The position numbers were made by a program, and so were the translations under genes. This document shows positions 36,969-45,592 of a stretch of 64,000 nucleotides of DNA, piece after piece. The stretch lies in NCBI RefSeq assembly GCF_032598905.1, contig NZ_CP122458.1:3162001-3226000 (forward strand), given 5' to 3'. The stretch comes from Streptomyces sp. 11x1. Its GTDB lineage: Bacteria > Actinomycetota > Actinomycetes > Streptomycetales > Streptomycetaceae. Under the pieces are notes generated by a model. That model was given only the letters and a program-made list of their open reading frames with translations. It made no database searches and was not told where the DNA came from. How positions within the stretch are numbered: position 1 is the stretch's first letter; every line of letters begins with the position of its first letter.

Positions 36969-38410
36969 TAGTGCTTGGTCAGGTCGGTATCGGTTCTGGC
37001 ATGTTGCGGTGACAGGTGGGGCAGGCGCCGGTCCAGACCGCGAGGAGTAGCTGCAGTTCGCGGGCGACCTGGTAGAGGCTCAGGCCGGCGCCGTCTCTTT
37101 TGGGGACCGGGTGATGCGCTGAAGGGTGCAAAAGGCGTGTGCGACGGAGACGAGGGTGACGTGGTGGTGCCAGCCTCGCCAGGTGCGGCCTTCGAAGTGG
37201 GCCAGGCCCAGGGTCTGCTTCATCTCGCGGTAGTCGTGCTCGATGCGCCAGCGTAGTTTCGCGGTGCGCACGAGGGTGGCCAGCGCCGTGTCGGCGGGAA
37301 GGTTGGACAGCCAGAACTGGACGGGTTCGGGCTGGTCGGCGGGCCATTCGGCCAGCAGCCAGCAGACGGGCAGTTCCGGGCCGTCGCAGGCTTTGCGGAT
37401 CTCGCGTCCGGCGGGCCGCACGCGCAGGGCCACGAAGCGGGAGTACATGCGCTTGACGCCGCTGCGGCCGCTGCCCGGGCGGGAGCCTTCCCGCCACTGC
37501 ACCGGCCGGGCTGTCTGCTTGCCGGCCTCGATGACCAGCTTCTTCACCGTCCTGGCCGCCTCGGGATAAACCGGCTGGGGCCGAGGGCCGCGACCGCCGT
37601 AGGGCGGGGTATGCGGCCGTGCCGTTTCCGGGTGGGCGGTGGTCGTGGTGGAGATGCCGACCGCGTAGCCGAGCCCGCGTTCTTCCAGGCCCAGCCGGAA
37701 GGCTGCGGTATCGCCGTAACCGCCGTCGGCGACGACGATCGGGACGTCGATGCCCCACGACCTGGTCTCGTCGATCATGTCCAGGGCCAGCTGCCACTTC
37801 TCGACGTGTCCGACGTCGGTGGGGATGCCGCACGTGGTGCGGCGGGCCACCTTGCCCGGATCGGCCTTGGACGAGGCGGGATCCCAGCTCTCGGGCAGGA
37901 ACAGACGCCAGTCGACAGCAGCCGACGCGTCGTCGGAGGCCAGGTGCAGGGACACCCCGGCCTGACAGTTGGTGACCTTGCCCGCGGTGCCGGTGTACTG
38001 CCGGGCCACACACGCCGAGGCGTCCCCGTCCTTGAGGAAGCCTGTGTCATCCACGATCAGCGCGGTCGGCTTGACCACCTGCTGCATCCGCCAGGCCAGG
38101 CGGGCGCGGACATGCGCCGCGTCCCACGGGCTGGTGGTGATGAAGTTCGCCAGGGCCTGCCGGTTGCCGTCCTCGCCCAGGCGGGCGGCCATCGGTTCCA
38201 CCGACTTGCGCCGCCCGTCCAGCAGCAGGCCCCGCAGATAGACCGTTCCCCACCGGCGTTGATCCGCCCGCGCGAACGGCTCGAACATCTCTGCCGCGAA
38301 GTCCTCCAGATCACACCGGACCGCGGCAAGCTCCCCACCCATCACAACAGGTCAACGGAACAAGCGATCAAACGGACACGCCACCGGCGAGTGAACCTGA
38401 CCAAGCACTA
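36969..38410 (-). mobile_element. Intact IS701-family insertion sequence with CTAG duplication
   Basis: Perfect 16-bp ends TAGTGCTTGGTCAGGT (36969-36984) and its complement (38395-38410). The target duplication CTAG lies at 36965-36968 and 38411-38414. The element is 1442 bp. Intact ends, duplication and transposase make this the freshest insertion in the window. Confidence 0.92.
37080..38345 (-). CDS. IS701-family transposase, intact
   Basis: A 421-residue DDE transposase. The N-terminus has AAEMFEPFARADQRRWGTVYLRGLLLDGRRKSVEPMAARLG, as in other IS701 members. The catalytic blocks are PTALIVDDTGFLKDG (first Asp), IDVPIVVADGGYGDT (second Asp) and LRWRIEHDYREMKQTLGLAHFEGR (Glu in the YREMK motif). 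No frameshift or stop interrupts it. GTG 38345 is followed at once by an ATG, so either may be used. It is read opposite to the host IS1634 gene. Confidence 0.9.
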   Translation of the reverse strand: MMGGELAAVRCDLEDFAAEMFEPFARADQRRWGTVYLRGLLLDGRRKSVEPMAARLGEDGNRQALANFITTSPWDAAHVRARLAWRMQQVVKPTALIVDDTGFLKDGDASACVARQYTGTAGKVTNCQAGVSLHLASDDASAAVDWRLFLPESWDPASSKADPGKVARRTTCGIPTDVGHVEKWQLALDMIDETRSWGIDVPIVVADGGYGDTAAFRLGLEERGLGYAVGISTTTTAHPETARPHTPPYGGRGPRPQPVYPEAARTVKKLVIEAGKQTARPVQWREGSRPGSGRSGVKRMYSRFVALRVRPAGREIRKACDGPELPVCWLLAEWPADQPEPVQFWLSNLPADTALATLVRTAKLRWRIEHDYREMKQTLGLAHFEGRTWRGWHHHVTLVSVAHAFCTLQRITRSPKETAPA

Positions 38411-38530
38411 CTAGAGAAACGCCTCTCAGGCGCCCTCACCCATGTCCGCGCAGGTCAAACCCCAGATTCGTGACTCTAGGACGCTGAATTACGCGGAACG
38501 CAGGCGTGACCGGCGGGATAGTTGGGGGCA

Positions 38531-38827
38531 TGGCATCCAGGAAGCGCATCTACGACGCCGAGTTCTGCTAGGGCGCGGTATGGAATCGCGGCGGAGACCG
38601 GTAACCCGAACCCGGAAGTGACTGAGGATCTGGGCATCCACCCGAGGACGTTGTGCAGTTGGGTGCCGCAGACGCGCGCAACGGGTCGCGTCGTAGGACT
38701 GGCCGACGGCCGAGCCGGCGAGGGCAAGCTGAGCTTGGCGACGGTCATCGACCTGTCCTCCTCCCGTCACGTGCTCGGCTACGCGATGACGGCCCGTCAT
38801 GCGCCGACCTGGCCATCACGCCCCTGA
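38531..38827 (+). pseudogene. IS3-like orfA/orfB remnant with internal deletion
   Basis: It begins ATGGCATCCAGGAAGCGC (MASRKRIYDAEFC, then stop), as in orfA of IS3-type elements. GIAAETGNPNPEVTEDLGIHPRTLCSWV (HTH) follows in a second frame. It then jumps to GKLSLATVIDLSSSRHVLGYAMTARHA, a block normally found in the orfB catalytic core. Most of the element is gone. Confidence 0.6.
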
Positions 38828-39273
38828 GTGTTCTGCGGGCCGGAACCGGTGCCGGTGCCGTTCTTGACCTACAGGAGATCGGGATCGCGCACGCCGGGGC
38901 ACGGCTCCAGTTCCGCAAGCTCTCCGCGTTGATCGCAGGGTCATGCATGGTCTGCACAATCGTGAGATCCAGGGCCAAAGTGGAACAGGGCCACAACGTG
39001 CCGCACGAGAGGTAACGCGATCTGAGACCGGGCCACTTCACACCGGACTGAGGACTCCAAGGCAAGTCTCTCCACTATGCAGACCGCACAAAGAAGGGGC
39101 ACCTGGGACAGCACCTGCAGGGCCGAGATCGGATGCCCCCCTGCACGCACGCTGCACAAATGGCCACCGGATGGCCACCGGCGATCACTCCGAATTCGAT
39201 GCAGAAGCCCTCAGGGCCATGAACTCGCAGGTCACAGCGGTGCACCGAAAACCGGACACAAGCTGTGAACCGG
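38828..39273. other. No gene recognised
   Basis: About 450 bp between the IS3 remnant and the right attachment-type repeat. It contains a tandem ATGGCCACCGG near 39161-39181 that resembles the ATGGCCACC run near 18030 beside the left repeat, so homology between the two flanks extends beyond 152 bp in patches. No integrase is present. Confidence 0.5.
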
Positions 39274-39425
39274 AGACCTACGCATTTCGATGCACAGACC
39301 AGCAGTGCCCGATTCGCCGGATATCCAAGGTCAACGAAAACAGAGAACCCCAGGTCAAAGGCCTGACCTGGGGTTCACCATGGAGCCGCCTTCGGGATTC
39401 GAACCCGAGACCTACGCATTACGAG
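39274..39425 (-). repeat. Right copy of the 152-bp repeat with tRNA-Thr(CGT) 3' half
   Basis: The segment 39425-39381 read on the minus strand is the same anticodon-loop-to-CCA half of tRNA-Thr(CGT) found at 18285-18241, with identical sequence. The bases beyond 39425 start TGC as the tRNA stem would, then diverge to an unrelated AGGGCT/AGCCCT hairpin, so the 5' half is missing here too. An extra anticodon-stem copy, AGACCTACGCATT, is at 39274-39286. Together with the left copy it brackets about 21 kb. Confidence 0.85.
39346..39375. terminator. Perfect 12-bp terminator hairpin beside the tRNA half
   Basis: AACCCCAGGTCA pairs perfectly with TGACCTGGGGTT around AAGGCC. It lies just downstream of the tRNA 3' end (minus strand). 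The left repeat has a mismatched version at 18206-18235. It is probably the original tRNA or integrase terminator. Confidence 0.7.
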
Positions 39426-39711
39426 TGCAGGGCTCACCGAAGCCCTCGGATGCCGCCCGAGCATCAACGGACCCGGCCCCGCAAGCGCCTCACGCAGCAC
39501 GGGATACCTTGTAATCAGCCCTCGACAAGAAGTCCCCGAAAAGTCTCTGGCGTACCCCAAGGCAAGCCTAGACATGCCAAATTGCAGGCCAACGCCATGA
39601 TCAACAGTCATCCGCGTGTACGTGAAGTGCAAGGAGACCGCGCGGGGCGGGCTGGCGGTGAACATCATCGAGTGCTGAACGGGCGCCGGGGAAGTCCAGG
39701 CTCGGAGCGCG
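39426..39711. other. No gene recognised
   Basis: About 290 bp between the right attachment repeat and the antitoxin promoter. Only short frames that cross the tRNA-derived sequence are open. Confidence 0.5.
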
Positions 39712-39741
39712 GACAACGACCGGGGTCTTCATTGGTATTCT
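39712..39741 (+). promoter_or_regulatory. Likely leaderless promoter of the antitoxin gene
   Basis: The hexamer TATTCT at 39736-39741 lies exactly at -12 to -7 from the A of the antitoxin ATG (39748). A GACAAC box sits about 18 bases further up. There is no ribosome-binding site, so transcription probably starts at the start codon, which is common in Streptomyces. Confidence 0.5.
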
Positions 39742-39747
39742 CCCGCT

Positions 39748-39999
39748 ATGGCTGACACCACGATCAAGATCGACGAAGCCATAAGGGATCGTCTCCGCAC
39801 ACTGGCCGAAGAGCGCGGACTCAGCACTCGCGCGTACGTGGAGCGCATGGTCGCGGCGACTCCCACCGCGGACGAACGGGCCGAGCGGACGGCACACGTC
39901 CGCGCGAACCTGCGGCCGGATCTGACCGATGAGGACGCGCGCGAGGCTCAGGCCTGGCGCGCGGAGATCGCGGCTGGCCGCGTGGGGGAACGCCGGTGA
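39748..39999 (+). CDS. Ribbon-helix-helix-type antitoxin
   Basis: An 83-residue antitoxin. The N-terminal DTTIKIDEAIRDRLRTLAEERGLSTRAYVERMV is a ribbon-helix-helix DNA-binding fold: one strand and two helices. The tail, DEREARTAHV-like and LRPDLTDEDAREAQAWRAEIAAG, is a charged helix expected to wrap the toxin. Its stop overlaps the GTG of the downstream PIN gene (GTGA). The operon would normally be auto-repressed by the antitoxin. The partner is frameshifted (next entry), so this copy may be an orphan antitoxin. Confidence 0.82.
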   Translation: MADTTIKIDEAIRDRLRTLAEERGLSTRAYVERMVAATPTADERAERTAHVRANLRPDLTDEDAREAQAWRAEIAAGRVGERR

Positions 40000-40366
40000 T
40001 CGTTCTCGACCACACGGCGGTGGTCGCCCTGTGCAGGGGCCACCGTCTGCTCTCCGGCCTGGCCGTGGTCGAAGTCGAGGATCCGCCGCAACGCGGGCAC
40101 GCCCCCGCATTGTGTCTGTTCGCGGCAGGCACGGAGCTTCCTGGTGCGGTGGCGCACGTGGGGGCGCTTCCCGGCCTGGAGTTCCTACCCCTCGACTTCG
40201 CGGTGCCGCCGCCGAGGAACAGGCGACCGCCGCGGGCATCGACTGGCGGCACGCGCACGCGGTCTATGCGTCGGCGGCTGGCCAGGGCGAAGGCCAGGTA
40301 CTGACCGCGACCCCGGAGGCGTACGACGGCACGGGTGTCTGGGCGGTGGACATCGGCAAGCCGTGA
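39996..40366 (+). pseudogene. PIN-domain toxin, frameshifted
   Basis: GTG 39996 starts IVLDHTAVVALCRGHRLLSGL, with the first acidic residue of a PIN ribonuclease, and runs to LEFLPLDFA. At the GCGGTGCCGCCGCCGAG stretch near 40200-40215 the frame slips. The correct continuation EEQATAAGIDWRHAHAVYAS and VLTATPEAYDGTGVWAVDIG is in another frame, ending at 40366. The slip is in a GCC-repeat run, so either a real inactivating mutation or a sequencing error is possible. Confidence 0.75.
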
Positions 40367-40422
40367 GCACGGTCGGCACGGCCACCCGATTCGATGCCGC
40401 CGCCTGTCTCCGGGTCCAACCT

Positions 40423-41004
40423 CTACCGCTCCTCCATGTCCGGGAGCGCGGGGCGGCAGGGGTGGGGCGTGGGCTCCGGGGCGGGGTGGTAGGGGCGCAG
40501 GACGGGGTCGAGCAGGAGGGTGAGCGGGGCCTCGGTGGGGGTCTCGTCGGCGGTCGCGGCGAGGAAGTCGGTCTCGACGGGGGCGAGTTCCCCTATCAGG
40601 GTGTCGAGCGGGTGGGCCGCGACGAAACGGGCGCAGCTGTTGCCCACGAGCATGACCGCGAGGGGCTCGTCGCCGTGCTCGGGCAGGCCGAGACAGACGT
40701 CACCGCCCCAATACAGGACCGGTGCCTCGGTGCCCGCATGGGCGAAGCGGCCCGCCCCCGCCAGCATCAGCAGGGCGGTCTGGGTAGCGGTTGCCTCGCC
40801 GTGGTAGTCGTACAGATAGACCTCCAGGGCCACTGCCTGCGGAGAGTCCGCGAGTGCGTTCAGCTCCCAGTCCGGCTCCGTGCCGTCCAGGGCCCAGCCC
40901 GTGTACATCGCCGACGGGTTCTCGATGATGCCGAGGTCCGGCAGGGGCGTGCGCAGCCATGCGTCGAAGCCGTCCCGCGACATCGGTATCCGGGTCGCGA
41001 GCAT
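40423..41004 (-). CDS. Hypothetical protein
   Basis: A 193-residue cytoplasmic protein from ATG 41004 (MLATRIPMSRDGFDAWL). Upstream in-frame codons exist to 41064, and the start is not decided by a good ribosome-binding site. Recognisable strings are EVYLYDYHGEATATQTALLMLAG, GDVCLGLPEHGDEPLAVMLVGNSCARFVAAHPLDTLIGEL and a proline-rich end. It has the size and tryptophan/acidic pattern of small immunity-like or SMI1/SUKH-adjacent proteins, but I cannot assign a family. It is read convergently with the toxin-antitoxin pair. Confidence 0.65.
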   Translation of the reverse strand: MLATRIPMSRDGFDAWLRTPLPDLGIIENPSAMYTGWALDGTEPDWELNALADSPQAVALEVYLYDYHGEATATQTALLMLAGAGRFAHAGTEAPVLYWGGDVCLGLPEHGDEPLAVMLVGNSCARFVAAHPLDTLIGELAPVETDFLAATADETPTEAPLTLLLDPVLRPYHPAPEPTPHPCRPALPDMEER

Positions 41005-41129
41005 GAACGAACGAGCGCCCGTCGGGTGCCTCCTCGGGGCGACGGCTGCGGTGGTGCACCGCACCCTGGTCGCGGCCGTCCGCGCCGATTCGTTCCTGCC
41101 GCGTCCGCGTGGTGAAGCTCCGTAGCGGG

Positions 41130-41567
41130 TTACGTGGTTCCACGTACGGGGCTGGTGCGGGCCTCGCGGCCGGTGAGGCCCGAGAGGGACAGGGCGCCCG
41201 GGCCGGCGAAGACCAGCAGGAGGAAGCCCCAGCAGAAGAGGACAGGGGCGAGGCCGCCGTTCTGGAGGGGGAAGAGACCGTCCTTCTGGTGTTCCGTGAA
41301 GTAGGCGAAGGCCATGATGCCCGAGCTGAGGAACGCGGCGCCACGCGTCGCCACGCCGAGGAGGATCAGGACGCCGCAGGTCAGCTCGATGACTCCCGCG
41401 TACCAGAAGGGCCAGTCGCCGACCGGGCTCGCCTTGCGGTCCAGGATGCCGAAGACCGTGGCCGCGCCCTCGCTGGTGAACAGCAGGCCCAGGACGATGC
41501 GGAACAGGCCAAGGACGAGGGGCTGACGTTCCGTCAGCCAGTCGTTCAGGCGGGGCGGGCTGCTCAT
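41130..41567 (-). CDS. DoxX-family membrane protein
   Basis: A 145-residue integral membrane protein with four helices: VLGLFRIVLGLLFTSEGAATVFG, WYAGVIELTCGVLILLGVA, AAFLSSGIMAFAYFTEHQ and GLAPVLFCWGFLLLVFAGPGALS. The start ATG 41567 has GAGGAG a few bases upstream; an in-frame start 28 codons earlier is not needed. DoxX proteins act in thiol or redox homeostasis or as quinone-linked membrane subunits. It is a single gene lying between the hypothetical gene and the CIS regulator, and has no evident functional link to either. Confidence 0.88.
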   Translation of the reverse strand: MSSPPRLNDWLTERQPLVLGLFRIVLGLLFTSEGAATVFGILDRKASPVGDWPFWYAGVIELTCGVLILLGVATRGAAFLSSGIMAFAYFTEHQKDGLFPLQNGGLAPVLFCWGFLLLVFAGPGALSLSGLTGREARTSPVRGTT

Positions 41568-41647
41568 GGGTACTCCTCGGGTGTGTCGGCTACGCGTGGG
41601 TGTTTCCGGTGCTTCCGGGTTTCCTACGCATCCGCCCGGCGTCCGGT

Positions 41648-44600
41648 TCACGGAATCGGGCGCGGACTTCCGGCCGACTTCGATAGGGGTGCGTCGCGGG
41701 CTTCTGGCGGCGTGACGGGGCGGATGCGCCGAGGCGGATCAGGGGCCTCCCCGGTGCCGGCGAGGGCCGCGCCGAGTTCCGATCTGCGGCGGATGCCCAG
41801 CTTGCGGTAGGTGCTGGTCAGATGGGTCTCGACGGTGCGGCGGGCCAGGTGGAGGAGCTGCCCTATCTCGGTGTTCGTGCGGTTCTGGGCGGCGAGTTCG
41901 GCGATACGGCGCTCGCCGGCGGTCAGGGCGGAGGGGCCGGTGAGCGGGGTCGCCGTGCGGCGGGCACCGCCCTCGCGCAGCGCCGACTCCGCGAGGGCGC
42001 GCATGCGGTGGGCGCCGAGGCGCTCGGCGCGTTCGGCCGCCTCCCGGAACGCGTCCCGGGCCCGCGCCCGCTCCCCGACGGCGACGAGCCCTCGCCCCTG
42101 CGCCACGAGCGCCGGTATCAACTCCGCGTCGACGGGCGCGAACGAATCGGGCGTCATCCCCCGCCGACCGTCCGCGGCCACCGATCCACCGCCGTCCGCC
42201 GTGGCCCGGCCACCGGCCCACGGCGCGGAACCGTTTCCGTCCGGCGACACCGCCCCGTGACCGTACGCCGCACCGCGCCGGTCTCCGACCGGCGGCACCG
42301 CCTCGGCCGTGGTCGGCGAGGGGGGCCGTTCCACGTGCGGGGCGACGGGCTTGGTCGTTCGCGGGTCAGGGGTGCGTGCCGCGTCCGCCCGCGCCGCGGT
42401 CCACCGCCCGCCCGCGGTGACGGCCCGTCCGACGCCGGATGGGTCCGTCGTCGATCCGCCACCCGGCGCCTCCTCTGCCGGTCGGCCGCCGCCCGGTGTC
42501 TCGGACGTAGCCCAGCCGGTGATCGACGAGAACGCGGACGTCCCGTCCGTCGGCCGGCCGCCCACTGCTCGCACCGGGCCCGCGCCCAGTGCCCAGCCGC
42601 GCATCGCCGTCACCCTCGCGGGCGCGCCGCCCGCCGCCGAGGCACTCCACAGGGAAGGGCCACCGCTCGCCGCCGTGGCGCTCCACGAGGTCGCGCCGCC
42701 GCTCGCCGCCTCCCCCGTCGACGGCCCTCCGCCCGAAGTCGCCGCACCCCACCGCAGCGGGCCGCCACCCGACGCGTCGGCGCCCCACAGCGCCGGCCCG
42801 TGGTGGGCGGCGGCGGTCTCCGGCGGCGCGGCCGTGGCCCCGGGTTCCCCGGGGCCCTCCGTGCCGTGGCGGAGGAGGTGCACCGCCCGGTCGGCCAGGT
42901 GGAGGCCACGGTGGCCCCGGGTGGCCGTGGCGAGCGTGGTGAGGGCGCGGCCGACCACTCGGGGCGTGTTCCAGACGGTGGCCAGGGAGAGTTCTTCTTC
43001 GGCCAGGGCCAGGGCCTCGTGGGGGCGGCCGAGGGCGAGGTGGCACTCGGCGGCGGCGGTGCGCCAGGGGGTGACGACCGGGCTCGCCACGTCCCGTGCC
43101 GCCTGGCGGCGACCGCACTCCAGGAAGTCGTCCAGGGCGGCCGCCGGGTCGCCGGTGGCGGCGCGGAGGAGTCCACGGGCGTAGAGGAAGCGGTTCAACT
43201 CCCAGGTGTCGTGGGCGTTCTGGAGGTCGAAGACGTCGGCCAGGCGCGCGGCCTCGTCCGTCCGGTCGCTCTCCACGAGGGCGATGACCGCGTGGGCCAG
43301 CGCGTTGGCGGACTCCGAGCGGCCCGCGACCGCGCGCCTGACCTCGGGGTCCGCGAGGACCTCCCCGTGGGCGCCGCGCGCGGCGGTGATGTCGACGCGG
43401 ACGTTGCGCAGGGCCAGGTGCATGGGGTGCAGCAGGGAGGTCCGCCGGCCGTCCAGGCCGCGCCGGACCAGCCGTTCGGCCTCGTCGAGCTGGTCGGCCC
43501 ACTGGGCGACCGCGGCGGCCGTGCCCAGCAGGAAGACCTCGTCCGTGGGGTCGACCGGCTGGGCGAGCAGGGCCCGGACGCGGTCCATCGCGGCGGCCGC
43601 CGAGGTCAGGCCGGCGGTGGCCTCGTAGCGCACCAGGAGCGCCTGCCCCGGGGTGCCGACCAGGTGGGGGGAGGCCTCGGCGGTCTCGCGCAGCCGACGG
43701 TAGACCTCCCGCCGTACGCCCTGGTCGTGGTCGGAGAGCAGCGCCGAGGCGGTCTGGACCGTGCGGATCAGGTCCGGATGGTCCGTCAGGTGCTCGTCGT
43801 GCAGCCCGCGCAGCACGTCGACGGCGGCGCGGGCCTCGCCGCGCCGGGCCAGGGCGGTGCCGAGCGCGACGGCCGCCTGGACGCGCTCGCGGGGCGGGCC
43901 CGGCTGGCGCATCGCCTCGACGAGCCGGGGGATGCCCGCGCCGGGCCGTACGGTGGCGTACTCCAGGGAGCCCAGTTCGGTGAGGACCACGGTGCGGCGG
44001 GCGGGCGGCATCGGTTCGTCGAGGGCGCGGCGCAGGAGGGCGAGGGCGTCGTCGCTGCGGTCGTCGCGGACGGCGAGGTCGGCGGCGTCGAGCAGGGCGA
44101 CAGCCGCCCAGGTTTCGCCCACGGGGCCGCAGCGCAGCAGTTGGCCGGCGACGGCCGCGGCGCTGTCACCGCGGTGCAGCATCGCCTCGGCGGCCCGGCG
44201 GTGGGCGGCCTGCCGGTCGGCGCCGGCCCAGCCGCCGAGCACGGCGTCCCGCAGCAGCGGGTGGGCGTAGCGCGGCCGGCCCTCGGTGTCGGGGCTCAGC
44301 AGGCCGAGGCCGGTCATGGCGGTGAGCCAGCCGGGTACGCGGGCGGGGTCGACGCCGGCCGTGCGTGCGAGCAGGTCGGCGTCGATCGGCACGGGGGTGC
44401 CCTCGCCGACGGGCGAGGGGGCGTTCTCGTCACCCCGTGCGGAGGTGCGAGCGTCACCCGGTACGCGGGCGTGCGTGTCGTCCAGCGCGGCGAGTGCGCG
44501 GGCGACCTCGACGGTCGCGGGCCCGGCGCTGTCCAGCCACCAGGACACCGCGGCGGCGTAGTTGCCCGGGTAGAGCGCCGCGCAGGTGTCCGGAAGGGCA

Positions 44601-45322
44601 ACCTCGAAGGCCCCGGGGTCGGTGTCGCGGAGGTCGGACAGCAGGGCACGCAGCAACAGCGGGTTGCCCGCGCCCGCGCGTAAGCACGCGTCGACCCGCT
44701 CCGGCGGGGCACCGGCGTGGACGGTGCGGACCAGTCGCGCGGCGGCGTCGGGGCTCAGCGGGGCAAGGGTGTGGGTGTGCACGAGGGCGGGCGAGAGGGC
44801 GTGCGCGAGACCGTCCGCCGGGGGGTCGATGTCGTACTGGCCGCGCTCGGTGGCCACCAGGAGGACCGGCAGCCGGTCGATGCGGCGGACGGCCTCGACG
44901 AGCCAGCGGCGGGAGGCGGGGTCGGCGAAGTGGACGTCGTCCACGGCGACGAGGAGGGGGGACTCGGCCGCGTAGGACCGCAGCAGGCGCCACAGCCGGG
45001 CGGGCCTGCCCCGGTGCGGCGGGGTGCCCGGCGGGTCCGGCGCCTCGCCCGCGACCTGGTCGAACTCCGGGCCGTGGGAGAGAAGTTGGAAGACGGTGCC
45101 GAACGGCACGGAGGTGTGCTCGGGCGAGCAGCGGGCCCGCAGGACCCGCATGTCGTTCGCCGCCGCCTGCTCGGCCGCGGACTCCAGGAGCGCGGTGCGG
45201 CCGGTGCCGGTGGCACCCCGGAGCAGCACCAGGCGACCCGAGCCGTTTCGGGCACGGGTTGCCTCCGCGGTCAGCAGCTCCATGGCCTCACGGCGTTCGA
45301 GAAGCGGTTCCGGCGGGCACAT
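41648..45322 (-). CDS. Large AAA/LuxR (LAL-type) transcriptional regulator of the CIS locus
   Basis: A 1224-residue LAL regulator. The ATG at 45322 follows AAGGAGA. The N-terminal AAA_16 ATPase has the P-loop GATGTGRT (residues 36-43) and Walker B LLVAVDDVHF. A helical TPR-like region follows. The C-terminal LuxR helix-turn-helix reads LTAGERRIAELAAQNRTNTEIGQLLHLARRTVETHLTSTYRKLGI. Between them lies a low-complexity insert of about 250 residues (about 42,150-42,900) with repeated W-x-A-x-x-S-G-G units, which makes the protein longer than the usual 900-1000 residues. It is divergent from the small LuxR gene and is the likely activator of this cluster. A binding site cannot be named. Confidence 0.88.
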   Translation of the reverse strand: MCPPEPLLERREAMELLTAEATRARNGSGRLVLLRGATGTGRTALLESAAEQAAANDMRVLRARCSPEHTSVPFGTVFQLLSHGPEFDQVAGEAPDPPGTPPHRGRPARLWRLLRSYAAESPLLVAVDDVHFADPASRRWLVEAVRRIDRLPVLLVATERGQYDIDPPADGLAHALSPALVHTHTLAPLSPDAAARLVRTVHAGAPPERVDACLRAGAGNPLLLRALLSDLRDTDPGAFEVALPDTCAALYPGNYAAAVSWWLDSAGPATVEVARALAALDDTHARVPGDARTSARGDENAPSPVGEGTPVPIDADLLARTAGVDPARVPGWLTAMTGLGLLSPDTEGRPRYAHPLLRDAVLGGWAGADRQAAHRRAAEAMLHRGDSAAAVAGQLLRCGPVGETWAAVALLDAADLAVRDDRSDDALALLRRALDEPMPPARRTVVLTELGSLEYATVRPGAGIPRLVEAMRQPGPPRERVQAAVALGTALARRGEARAAVDVLRGLHDEHLTDHPDLIRTVQTASALLSDHDQGVRREVYRRLRETAEASPHLVGTPGQALLVRYEATAGLTSAAAAMDRVRALLAQPVDPTDEVFLLGTAAAVAQWADQLDEAERLVRRGLDGRRTSLLHPMHLALRNVRVDITAARGAHGEVLADPEVRRAVAGRSESANALAHAVIALVESDRTDEAARLADVFDLQNAHDTWELNRFLYARGLLRAATGDPAAALDDFLECGRRQAARDVASPVVTPWRTAAAECHLALGRPHEALALAEEELSLATVWNTPRVVGRALTTLATATRGHRGLHLADRAVHLLRHGTEGPGEPGATAAPPETAAAHHGPALWGADASGGGPLRWGAATSGGGPSTGEAASGGATSWSATAASGGPSLWSASAAGGAPARVTAMRGWALGAGPVRAVGGRPTDGTSAFSSITGWATSETPGGGRPAEEAPGGGSTTDPSGVGRAVTAGGRWTAARADAARTPDPRTTKPVAPHVERPPSPTTAEAVPPVGDRRGAAYGHGAVSPDGNGSAPWAGGRATADGGGSVAADGRRGMTPDSFAPVDAELIPALVAQGRGLVAVGERARARDAFREAAERAERLGAHRMRALAESALREGGARRTATPLTGPSALTAGERRIAELAAQNRTNTEIGQLLHLARRTVETHLTSTYRKLGIRRRSELGAALAGTGEAPDPPRRIRPVTPPEARDAPLSKSAGSPRPIP

Positions 45323-45592
45323 CGCTGTCTCCTTCGTGGAAGGTCGTTTTCCGCTTCCGTAGACGGGGCAGGGCCCGTCGGGGTGCACCGTTCGCGGACG
45401 TCGGCGTGAAAACGCCGTGGCCGGTCCCGCGGTCCCTCCCGCGGTGGCCCGTGGTCCCTCCCGCAGTGATCTCGTGGTGCATCTCGTGGTCCTCCACGAT
45501 TGCGCAGCGCACACGACACACAGAAGTGTGAATCGAGCCCATCGGCCACTCCCCTCGCAGGAGCGGCGATTTCGTGCATACGGGAGAAACGG
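45323..45592. promoter_or_regulatory. Divergent promoter region of the two LuxR-type genes
   Basis: 270 bp separate the starts of the LAL regulator (minus) and the small regulator (plus). It contains repeated GGTCCCTCCCGC/GTCCCGCGGTCCCTCCCGC-like units at about 45,420-45,475 that could be regulator sites. Start sites are not resolved. Confidence 0.45.

Larger units (their letters stand above)
35740..38504 (+). mobile_element. IS1634-family element, truncated inside and interrupted by IS701
   Basis: The ends are near-perfect inverted repeats: CCTGCGTTCCGCGTAATTC (35740-35758) and its complement (38486-38504). Removing the nested IS701 copy leaves about 1.32 kb, shorter than complete IS1634 elements, because the last third of the transposase gene is missing. 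Confidence 0.75.

Noticed and set aside
18286..39273. Integrase or excisionase gene within the attachment-bounded island
   Set aside because: All recombinase-like genes found are DDE transposases of insertion sequences; no tyrosine or serine integrase motif was seen on either strand.
41822..44683. A 953-codon frame opposite the LAL regulator
   Set aside because: Antisense shadow; the minus strand has the P-loop, Walker B and LuxR motifs.
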